A stretch of 30,753 nucleotides of DNA from Phoronis ovalis (lineage: Eukaryota; Phoronida; Phoronidae): NCBI GenBank assembly GCA_028565635.1, contig JAOXYB010030399.1:1-30753 (forward strand), read 5' to 3'. Positions 1-10,900 of the stretch are shown here, in pieces; positions within the stretch are counted from its first letter, which is position 1, and each line of letters opens with the position of its first letter. The translations under genes were made by a program, and so were the position numbers. Under the pieces are notes generated by a model that was not told the DNA's origin, did not search any database, and worked only from the letters and a program-made list of their open reading frames with translations.

Positions 1-593
1 CCAGTATCAGGAAATTGTGGTGATTAGAAAAATCATTGATACCCATGGTTAAAAATGCTATTATGTCCAGGGTAGTTGCAAAATTTTACATAATAGAAAT
101 TGTTAAAAAAAGTTATTGCAGCTATTGCAGGGGTTTAAAGTTATGCGGCCAGACTACTTGTTCATTGTGACATACCTTGAATAGGGATACACAGGTAAAA
201 ATCGCTTTAGATAGTCAGGGCCGGTAAGTACACATTGCAATAAGCAGCGAAAATCATTGATACTCAGGGTACTAGAAGCCAGGCCAGGCCACTAGAGACC
301 GGACCAGGTCATACCACTTCAGGCCACATTTGAGAACATGCCCTACATAACATATGTCAGTGTTTAAATAGGAGCTCTGTTTATTGTAGAGACTGTTTAT
401 TAGTACTAACTACAAACAAGTTATAAATTCCAATTAATGTTTCTAACAACTGATGTCAGTCTGACAATATGTATGTGAAAATTAATGGTTCTATCAATAA
501 CAAACTCCAATTATATTTACAAAGTTTTGTGTTTTGTTAAATTTGCAGTATTGTCTTCCACAAAATTATGGGTTGATGTCTTATACTTGTGCT
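1..593. other. Non-coding sequence, probably CEP295-like intron or upstream region
   Basis: I see no exon with matching splice phase here and no long open frame. Two short stretches near 29-47 and 250-268 resemble each other (AAAATCATTGATAC followed by CCATGG or TCAGGG). A small CA/GG-rich patch at 275-330 contains repeated CCAGGCC/CCAGGTC words. This could be an old dispersed repeat. The missing CEP295 exons should lie left of the window. Confidence 0.4.
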
Positions 594-1250
594 TTACTTA
601 CAATTGTTTACATTCTCCTTGATTTTGTATTTACATTTGCTTCTTAGAGTTGCCCCGCATTTCTCTTTGTTGTTTATTTTTTCCCACAATACATCAATAG
701 ATTTCACAAACCTAAAAAATTCTCTGTTTGGTTGCTTTTGTAGACTGAATTTGCATTTCCCAGCATCTTCAACTATTGTCAATGGTGTAGTGAAAACATG
801 TTGGGTTTTGTGATCACTACATGTGTCTCTACACTCATCTACATTTACATCAACACTTCACTGTTTTTATTATTTCCATTTGTTGGAAAAGCAAACCTTG
901 CTTTTGTCAGTATCTTCAACTTCAGGTGGTTTGCAGACATGTTGGGTTTTCTTATCTCCACATTTGTGCCCTTTTCTGCTGTTGAGGACTGTTACACCAA
1001 CTTTTCCATTTTTGTTATTTCTGTATGTTGGATAAGTTGCATCATTCCTGTTTTTAACTTCTTTAAAGTTGCAGTGGGTATTACCTAAAATTTGTGTTTT
1101 TAATTCAGATTTTCCCTTATGTTCGCCAATGAAAGTAAGAACTATGCAGGTTTTTTCTGCACTGCTGACCATTTCCATAGTGGAGAATTTTTGTTGTTGA
1201 GTATTTTCAAGATATTGCATCATTTCAAAAACGTCAAACCTTGCAGACAT
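594..1250 (-). pseudogene. Decayed K-rich reading frame with two tandem ~141-147 bp units
   Basis: On the minus strand an ATG at 1250 opens a 126-codon frame (to 870) rich in Lys, Asn, Thr and Cys, and a second open stretch runs 782-594. Between them are stops (two TAA in a row, then TGA) and a frame change. The two halves repeat each other: both hold the word KTQHV, then a Pro, then VED and a K-x-K run, and NNKN occurs in both but in different frames. At DNA level the period is about 141-147 bp, covering roughly 761-1035. The plus strand is also open over both units (96 codons, 798-1088, very hydrophobic), with the repeat in the same frame, so the coding strand is not certain. I favour the minus strand because its product looks soluble and has a long ATG-initiated lead. 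I recognise no family. It lies inside or just upstream of the CEP295-like gene. Confidence 0.3.
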
Positions 1251-1994
1251 GGTTATTGTCTGTTACTCAAAGCAAATATTTTTTGAAACTTTTGTTTTTC
1301 TTGAAAGTCAATGTCTGCTTTAACTGCAGAAGGTTATTCTTGCCAAGTGCAAAATAACATTTATTGTTTCCAAGGTGCAAGCATTGTGACATCATAATCA
1401 TAATGTAACAATGGCCAGATCCTTACATTTTTACTGAAACTTTATAACATTATAAAAAGCATGTGCACCCTACTCTTCCCTGCATATTTCTTCACTTAAT
1501 TTTAGGTATTGTTTGCAGTGATCCAAAGACTGATATTTTAAGCTGTTATTGTGTACAGTGCTACTTGTGGCATATAAAAGGCCACAGGCCCATAGAATAT
1601 TTTGCTATTAACACTTTACTTTTATGGGTGTCTTGTTAATCTAAAAAATATACGTCTTGCTACATTATTTAGGTGTTACACGTCCTGTGATTTCATCACC
1701 CGTATAAAATCCTCATTGCCAAGAATGACATCCATGTATTCGTTTCATTTGTATGCTTAAAGTAAACTAGTGTTGCAATTTTATGTTCATTCTGTTTAAA
1801 AATGAGGAATATTTATGCACTTGGGCAACATTCATAACATAAAAGTTGTAAACAAAATATTTAACAAATGTGTTATGCTACTGTATCATTTACTTTTTAT
1901 ATTATGAAAATTTCTCTGTGTTAAACCATGCTGTTCCTTAGTCAGTAAAATAATAAACTCTTATTTTAATTTCAATACTGAAATCATATTTCAG
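1251..1994. other. Non-coding stretch before the first visible CEP295-like exon
   Basis: AT-rich sequence with no supported gene. It ends in the acceptor TTTCAG at 1989-1994 that precedes the first coding exon I can place. Nothing else is visible. Confidence 0.5.
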
Positions 1995-4900
1995 GATTAC
2001 GAGAATTTTTTGCATGAACTGAGCGACTTACAAAGAGCTGATGTTACGAGAAGACAACACCTTGTTGCTAATATACCTGTAAGTATTTCATGCTTTATGA
2101 ATGTGTATAATTTTAATAGCTTACTGAGTATTAATTTCAAAAGTAAGTTACTAAAATCCTTGGGATTAAAAAGCATGTAAATGAAAAATTTAAAGTGATC
2201 TAATGAGGTAGGGACCGGGATAATTCTAGAAAGCCTAACATTTAATTTTACACATCAAAGGCCAAGTCTTTTCATGACAACTGTGATGATACCCACTATT
2301 GTAGCTAGCTCAGTATAGGAAATCAAGTTCCCAGAGCAATGGTATAAAGGCCAAAACATGTACCTGCATAGTATTTATTAAGATTAAGATTGTACGGTAC
2401 ATTTAAGTTTTAAGCAAAAAAAATGGTATATATATATATATAAAGTCTATATATATACTCACTATATTGTATTACATGTACATGAAGGTTTCAAGTAACT
2501 CTTAGAGCCACTTCAAGTTGAGTTGGTGTGTTGTGTTTGCTCAGCAGGTTTAATTAGACCAATGCTAATATTGTATTAAATAACTCATATTTAATGTCAG
2601 TACATTCTCATAACTCTCATGAATATTCGCTTTGTTTTCGGAAAATCCTAATTTTGTATTTAAAGTAAAAGTATGAGTACACACTGCTATAAAATTCCCC
2701 ATAGCCTTTAATGTATTGTCACCAAATTCGCATCAAGTTCAGTTTACATTAATTTTTGAGCCTCAATTTTGGCAATTTTCGATCTAAAAAGTGTCTTAAT
2801 TTATCAACAAAACAGCTATTTTTGATGCTAAATGTGCACACAAACAGGATAAAATTTTTAATTATAAACAGTTTGTCTACCTTAAACACTGGATTAAGTA
2901 AACTCTGAAAAATTACTAGTTTCTAGTCATATTGTTGGACAAAAATATATTTCAACAGTTTCGCGACAAGTTTACTGTCATTGCTGAGTAATCAAATGTT
3001 AAGAATTCATGTGTTCATGTATTTTGGGAGCTTTAGAGTAATGTTGCTGAGTTCAAACTACTGTTAGTACTGTTTTTTTTTAGTGAAACTATGATGTACA
3101 ATTTGTATGTGTTGTAGAAAAACATTTATGACCCTCCTCACAGAAGAATTGAAGCAAAGTCTGACCAACAAAGAGATATGGAAGAAGCATTTGAAAACAT
3201 GTATCTTGCTACCACAGGTTTGTGACCTTATGTAGAAGGACTTATGTTCAACTATTGCCTTAAGTTTGCACTATTTATTTTCATCTCAGTGTCTTGTGTT
3301 TCATTGCTTTATAAGTATTAAAGTTCACAATAATTAATAAAATTAATGATGGATAGCAGATGAAACTGTTCATTAATATCATTTTAATCTGCATACTACA
3401 TTGATCTGTTATATAGTATGCTTTTACAAATTGTTAGCAGTTTTTCAGCATTTTATGAATAACAATGAATATAAATGAATGAAATATGTGTATTTTCAGG
3501 TATTATGATGGATTGAGAGAAAATAGGAAAAATATATGTTAATACCATTAATTGGGCATTGTCAACAGTTGTCTGCTGTGTTTTTGGGAGTGTTAGTTAA
3601 CCTTCTTGCTAAATTTTATACTTTTGTAATCTTATTTCAGATTACTTAGGAGATTTAACATTGGCTTTAGATCCACACCAAATTCCCAAAACTCCAAGTC
3701 AGTCTCAAGACTTAGATATTACAGCAGAACTAACTGACGAGGAAAGCGTAACGAAAGATGAAGAAATAATTGAATCTGACATTTTGGTATCCCAGAAAAA
3801 AGTTCCTGTCAAGATTATGAAGGATGTTACTAATGTTGTTGCTACTAGTCCCAAGAAAGGAGTTGATAAAAGACGAGGTACCCATGTTAGATTGTGTGTA
3901 GAAATTACTATTATGCAATTATTGAATTGTTTTGAAGCACTCTACTTTAGTGAAAGAAAATTGTACTAGTCGATGCCAATCTGCATTTGTCACTAGCAGA
4001 AATTACAATTTGTTAACAGTGGAAAGTGTATTGTCTTGATGAACTCATCAATATAATTGATATTTGATAGTTGCTGCAAATTTCTTAGTGGAAAACAATT
4101 TCATATTCACTGTACTTAAATATTATCAACAATTATGTTTACTATAATTTAAAATCTTGATAAAGTCTGCGAGCTCCAGCCTTATGTCTACATCATATTT
4201 TGTTTTGTTTACTTTTTTTAGAAACTGCATTAAAGAAATTGATGAATAAAATACAAACTCAACGTCAGGCATGGGAAAGTAAAAATGAAACTGAATTAAC
4301 TCCAATGCGATCTCCTGCTAGACAACCATTAACTGAGAAAGAGAGAAGACACGAAAGTAAAGAACGTGCATCTGGTGTCAGCAAATCATCTAGTAGTGGT
4401 AAGTTAGGACAGTTTAATAATCTTGCAGATTTATAGACAGCTTTAAATAGAGTCCATAAAACCCCAAGTTTTTGCTGGAGTCTGGTAACATTTAGTTTTT
4501 ATGTATTGTGTGGGTGTGCTTGCCACTATTATAACTTACAGTTCCATTAGTACACGTATATGTTTTAATGTAAATTATTCTAATATCAACTTGATATATT
4601 TGGCATATTTCGTAATTTAGTAATGTTGTATATATTAAAACTTATTTTTTTTGTGTTTTTTTCATTTTACTTCTTTTCCAATCTTATTACCTTTGATAAA
4701 TTTTGTAAAGTTACAAAATTATCAGTTGCCTTCTCCCCCAAGCACTGTATTTGCATTAAATTACCTTATCAGGTTTAAGCGTTTTAGAATTTCAGTATAT
4801 GTTTATTTAATATATAACCTCTCCTCTTCTATCGATATAATCAGCCAACTGAGCACACGGGCTACTATTATTAGACCTATCATAAAGTGGAAAGCCCATA

Positions 4901-7900
4901 TCTTGCCACAACTCTTCTCCAGTCCTATACGTTCCGTGTACTGGTCTCGGTGCACTTGACCTACGGGGACTAGGTGTTGACAAGTAAGGACTTGGTGATC
5001 TAGAATTTAGGCGCTGCTCGGCAGCATTGGATTGTGAAGTGTACCTAGATGATCTTGAGCGATTTAGGTCCAGAACCTCCTCCGCTTGAACTGCTAAACC
5101 TTCAAAGTAGCCTACTGGTGGGTCATTGCCAAAGCAATAGCCATTCAATATAGTAATTTCATTATCAACATTTTCTGGAGGGTCAGTAATCATCCTAAAT
5201 GTTCTGACTCCACAGGCACTGCAGCTTTTTAATTCAGATACACCACACTTTTGACAAACATTGTAGCTACTTGTGAACTGGTGTGTTCTGACAGGAGGAG
5301 GATATGTTACTTCTGGTAATTCAGAAAACCTTCGTTTTACTTTTGTGCTCATTTTCATAGAGCCATCTGATGAGTACCAATCCAAATCAATATTTGGCAT
5401 GTTAAAATTAGTGTCTGTGTTATAATTTCTGTGTCGTTTACCCTGATAGACAGACAGTGCATCATCACTGTGTACAATCTGCTCTGGACTGATGGCATGT
5501 TTTTTATTCCGACAATATTTTCCGTCACAGTTTAGCCACATTTTTCTACCAATTAAGCCAGTTTCTACATAGTTAGTGCAAGAAGGATAGGATTCATGCC
5601 TTGTGTGTGAAGATGGACTAATTGGGTCAGGTCGAGGTGACCCAGGTTTGGTATATAAGTCTGGCCAATGACGAAATTTAGAGAACTCATAACTATTACC
5701 AGCATTTGGTTTATATGTGCCTGCAGGTGACATATTGTTAAGGTTTGCATAGCCACCTGAATTATTACTCTTAAAACTCAAATTAGCATCGTAGCCTGAG
5801 GACACTATGTTCTTATCACTCTTTTCTGAGATAAAACTGTTGCCTGGATTTTCTTTCATTTGATCATGTCTAGTTTTTGTAGGGAGTGACATGTTAAAAG
5901 TTAGACTACCACTATCCGTTTTGTTCAGGCTTCCTAACGTTATCTTTCCACTGCTAGATGATTCCTTCAACTGTGTTGTGTCTACCTTCAAGTTCAAATG
6001 AATAGGTATATCCATAGTGTAACCTTGGTTTTCTGATTCCTGAATAACGTCTTTTTTAGATTGTTTATCCTTTACATGGCTTGATTTTTCTTCCATCTTT
6101 GACATTTTCTTGTTAACTTCAGATGATTTTGACTTTGGTTTCTTCTTCTTGTCTTCCTTCAAACTTTTAACTGAAAAAACTGATTTATTACTGCCAACTG
6201 ATGAGAGGCTTGTGTTGCTTTTGACTTTATCCTTCTTGTTGAATTTGGGCGATTTTGACCTTTCGTCTGGTGATTTCTTTGAATTTTTAGCTGACAAGCT
6301 TGATATAGACTTAATGCTATCTGATGAGAGGCTTGACTTGCTTTTGTCTTTATCCTTATCTTCGTGAACTTTTTTCTTAATCTTGGGTTTCTTGTCTACA
6401 TCACTGTGTTCCTCATTGATGGAGAATAATAATGCATTATTGTTCTGTTTCTTACTACTGGAAAGACTTACTTTGCTTTCACGTTTGTCTTTTCCTTTGT
6501 CACTTGAGATATTTGCTTTACTTTTACCATTTTCCTTTTTGTCTGAGCCGGAGGAAAGCCTTGATGGCCTGCTTTTGATTAGTTTACTCTTCTTTTTGTC
6601 TATACGTCCAGGATCTTCGTCTGTGACAAAATTACTCTTCTTTCTATCTGTCTGTCCAGGGTCTTTGTCTTTGACTAAGGTATCTGGTAAAACTTTTGTT
6701 TCTAGTTTGGAACCTTTATGTGAAGTCTCTGAATTTGTATTTGTATTTATTTCCTGTTTATATGAACTTGAATGTGAACTGTTATCGTTTTCCTTTTCTG
6801 AACTTGGAGTGTCTTTGCTTGTGCTTGGTGAACGATGTCTCTTTTTCCGCTGCTTTCTTGGTGGTGAGTTGTCCCTTTCATCTAAAGAAGTACGAGAAGA
6901 TAGTGTAGACCTGCTTTCTCTTTCGTTGGCTTTACTAGGGGATTTACTTGTGTTTTCTTCCTGATCCATTAGATGCTTGGTCTGGAATGATTAAATTAAT
7001 TTGCTTTCATTTCTTCCTTTTGAATAAAATGTTCCTAAATATTCAATATTTGTTAAAAGTGCTCCAATCAGGTACAGGCATTTTTGATAATTATATATCG
7101 CATTGCTGGAAATGTGAACCATTTATAAAACATTTATATGAACCAAATTATTCACACTCTGTGCACATTCATGCTATCATGTAATATCATTGAAATTTAA
7201 GTTGTAGTTAAATGTTCTTACCTTCTTTGTTATGGTTGAACAGCTTTTGTTGCTGTTTGCAAACTGGCTCCGTTCTACCGCTGGTATCCCACTTGTGCTG
7301 TTGATTCATGTTTCGAATTACCCACTAATGCCTGCCATTTGGTTAATGGGAAACATTAACGAGAGTTGTCTACTGTGTTACTAGATGGAGCTGGAAAATG
7401 GAAATGACACACAATTGTTTGTGATGTCATTGCTGTTAAGTATGATATCAAAACATCATACCTAAATGCCTTCATTTTAATTTTAATTTTGAATACTACT
7501 AAGCTTATATTTTTATTCTGATAGTTAATAAAAATAATCATGTATTGAGAACATGAACAACTTATTTTTTTATTTAGAAAAAGTAATATGTGCAAAGTAT
7601 TTTTTGACATTATGATGTCATTGTTAGAAAGTGTTTTGCTGTTTTAGTATGACCTAACTGTACCAGTACTTTCTGAAAAGTTTAGTTATTTAAATTATAA
7701 AAAGATTTGAAAATTACTTTATTTCTAACAAGCGTAATTTGCTAAAAGTTTAAAAAGTTATTTTAGTTTCAAGAAAGGTATAATTATATTCAAAAATTAA
7801 GTTCTGACAAAATTCATTATTACATCATTATCTTGTCATTGTTAGAATAGTAAAATATAAAAAAGTTGAGTCCAAACCTGCTGTTTTACTGCAAGCCTAG

Positions 7901-10900
7901 GAATGTTTTAAGAAGTTGGGATATTTGTCCATATGTGTTTAAAGTATGAAAAAGAACTGTGTGTCTTACTTGCCAAAAGCTGGTGAGATGCAAAGTAGCA
8001 TTTATGTAACTTACGATATTTTTCCGAGTCTTGGTCACTCAAGGCTGTATCACATATTTTTCATTGTGCATTATATTGGAGCAAACGATGCTATCACTTG
8101 ATACAAAAAATGCATATTAAAATGGGTAGTAATGTACCGAGTCTATGCCTCCCATACATAGGTAATGAAATTAGATTTAGTAAAAAATATATGCAGTACA
8201 ATTGAATTTATTGTACCTATTTCTTTTTCAGTATCTACTTCTCCCAGTGATCAAGATGTTTCAGAGCATACCATTACAGATGCTTCTGTGTCCGAACATA
8301 CAATTTCAGACTCTACATACACCAATCAAATGACTTCTAGTAGCTCTGGTCCTATAAGTACTGATGTGAGCAATGAAGCTGTTATAGCTGGAAATGAGCC
8401 ATTGTTACATCCACTAGAGAGAGCTGAGAAATTACGCTCAGTTGAAAAAGAGGTATTTAATAGTTACTACTACTATCTTACTCTGATGTTAAACTTGATA
8501 CTGATTTTGCAAAGATTATACAGTCTACACAAATGCTCAAAAATACTAATTTTTTGTCGGAGGATAAAGTCAACATATAGGAGTTCTTTCAAGCAACTGC
8601 TGGTGTCTTAGTTAGATCCTCTTCCTACATTATGTCTGTTGTTGAAAATCGTTCACTGGTTGCTTAACACTGTCTGAAAGAATAAGAATTTGAGAATATC
8701 TCTCTTGTGTACGCGTATGAAATAATTATGAGAATAATAATGATTTCTATTGCTAACTTTTTTTTTCTGTGTGGCTCAACAAAATTGCATGTTGCATTTA
8801 TTGTAACTCCTGTAAATTTCTATGCTTTAGAATGACGGTATGAATAATGCCAAGCAAATTATTGTAGAGGTTAAAAAAGAGCAAGAGAGGTTACAGTGAG
8901 TGAAAACTTTTTAAAGATTACTGTTATAAGAACTTTACTGAAACAAAATAACTTGTGCAATACTGTAATGCTAATACTCTACTCTGCTGTATTCAGTTTT
9001 CTTTTTATTTATACATATTGGAGCCAGGATCATTATTTTATATGAACAATAAAAACATGTACAGAACTTATATATATTTTCCGTACTCTTATATTTATAA
9101 TGCAACTGTATGTTATGTTGAACTTTAGTTTATTTAATGAATGACTTGACCTCTTAATTTCTTTATAGACAGCACACCAAAGAAATAGAAAAAAAATTAG
9201 GAATACTTCGAGACAAACGAAAACAACTTGAGGAGTATGATGATCAGCGCCAGCCGAGCAGTCCCTATGAAGCTGACAACAAACTGTGCGCAGTCCCTCA
9301 GTCTCTTGATGCAGAAAAAGAGCACACTAAAATACCAGCTGTTTCTTCTCCATCTAGCCATCCAGTTGTGAATACAAAATCTTATACTGTTAAGGAACCT
9401 CATGTATTATTAAGTAATCAACCACAGTCGACTATGAAACCAATAGTTAATAGCAAGTCCTATACAATACCAGAAACAGTCTTGAAGCCTGTGGATAATT
9501 ACAAACAATTGGCTACGAAACAACAGACAAATGTTCCTTTGTATTCCTCTGAAGATAATCATACAATGTTTTACCCACTATCAGCAGACCTGTCTCAAAC
9601 TGAAGATGCAGATAATGGTTTCAACAATGCAAGGACCGCTTCTGGTGGCTCTCCAAGCCCATCAAAATTACCCACTCAACATTTTGCTTCCCCTAAAAAG
9701 AGCAATGGTTACTCCAAAGCTCGACCTCATTCAAATCAACCTAATGAAGGACGACTTCATTCTCTGTCGCCTGCAACAAAGTCACTTGATCGTAATGAGC
9801 AGAACAGAGGGTTAACTCTGCCGTATTATTCAAGTTTCTCAGATGAATCACTTGATACACAACCTCTAAAAATTGAGGATCAGAACCAAAAGTTGTGTTC
9901 TAACGATCAACATTTTAGTCAAGATTACCCGTGGCATGTTCGATTATCTGCGAAAGGCAGTTCATTTAGTAGTGAATCATTAGAAAATACAGAATACAGT
10001 CCTGGAATGTTTAGTCCAAACAATAGGTCAAAGAAAGAAAAATTTGAGTTGAATAAATATCATAGCACTATGGCAGACCAGTTTCAAAATGTTCAGGAAA
10101 AAAATCCATTATGGTTTCATAAACAGGTTCACAACTTTGCAAGTCATCAGAAAACAACAAATGGAACATTGAATAGGAGTTTTAAAGCAAAGTCTACGAA
10201 TTCAGCAAGGCCACATTCAACACCCCCTTATAAGCAAAAAAGGTGTGTTACTATTTAAAACTGTTATGTGCATAATTTGAATATATATGAAACAAGACCA
10301 GTAGACATTGTTAAAATTAGTACAAATGACAATTTAGTCTTACCAAAAGAGAGGGAGAGAGAGAGTATAGCAAATCATACTTTATTACTTATTGTTAATT
10401 TACACCTTTTTCCCATTATACTTTGTTGTTTTGCATGCATATTGCACAGTGTTTTTACTTAAAATATTTAAATTATTTTTCCATAACCGTGCGTCAAATA
10501 ATCTTCTACTGACCAACTATGTAAATGAAAATAAGATCATTATAGGCTAGATTTCTGATTGTGTTGTTTGCAGTATATACTGGTTCAAAGATCAACTATG
10601 TGAATAATTATTTGTAAATCAGGAAAAGTTTTGTTTGTTATTTATAGATCTCCTCAAAGAGATTATCAAGATGACCTTAGACAGCAGCTGCAAGAAATTA
10701 GACTTCTGTTAGCCAAAAGACAATCTCCTTCAAAAAAGTCCCCTGGCAAAAGTAAATCGCCTTCACCCAAAAAGAATGTCCAGATAAAACAGGGAAATTG
10801 TCAGTCACCTAAGGATCAGTTTTCTAGTAAATTGAAATCTATTAAACCCAAGTTGCATGCACCTGAAGAGGATTTCCAAACTACACAGAGAAATTATTCT

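Larger units (their letters stand above)
1995..4398 (+). other. cep295: CEP295-like N-terminal homology block (four exons)
   Basis: Exons 1995-2078 (starts phase 0), 3118-3217, 3641-3877 and 4222-4398 encode about 199 residues. The order is basic helical segment, acidic MEEAFENMY segment, GDLTLALDP with an acidic tail (TAELTDEESVTKDEE), then a basic amphipathic TALKKLMNKIQTQRQAW helix and a Ser-rich stretch. Splice borders are canonical: TTTCAG/GTAAGT, TTGTAG/GTTTGT, TTTCAG/GTACCC, TTTTAG/GTAAGT. In human CEP295, from memory, this region lies around residues 250-450 with the same block order; this is the main reason for the CEP295 call rather than ALMS1. Confidence 0.8.
4399..8231 (+). other. 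3.8-kb CEP295-like intron hosting an opposite-strand gene
   Basis: The intron runs from donor GTAAGT at 4399 to acceptor TTTTTCAG at 8231; splicing joins a one-base overhang to two bases and keeps the frame. The nested minus-strand gene (stop at 4807, 5' UTR exon near 7222-7300) lies wholly inside. From about 7310 to 8200 I see only AT-rich sequence with no exon. Confidence 0.75.

Noticed and set aside
1-330. Possible CRISPR-like or tandem repeat
   Set aside because: Only two imperfect 14-19 base matches about 220 bases apart, and the DNA is eukaryotic.
798-1088. Hydrophobic 96-codon plus-strand frame as a membrane protein
   Set aside because: It is antisense to a K/N-rich frame, and its hydrophobicity is a by-product of that. 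Kept only as an alternative in the pseudogene entry.
4651-4959. 102-codon plus-strand frame
   Set aside because: It overlaps the 3' end of the nested minus-strand gene and has no splice phase link to the CEP295-like exons.
6383-6964. 193-codon plus-strand frame
   Set aside because: It is exactly antisense to the Lys/Ser-rich part of the nested gene; its Leu/Phe/Ser composition is what the reverse complement of AAR/TCN codons gives.
7356-7610. 84-codon minus-strand frame upstream of the nested gene
   Set aside because: Ile/Ser/Asn-rich with no domain; AT-rich intron sequence readily gives such frames.
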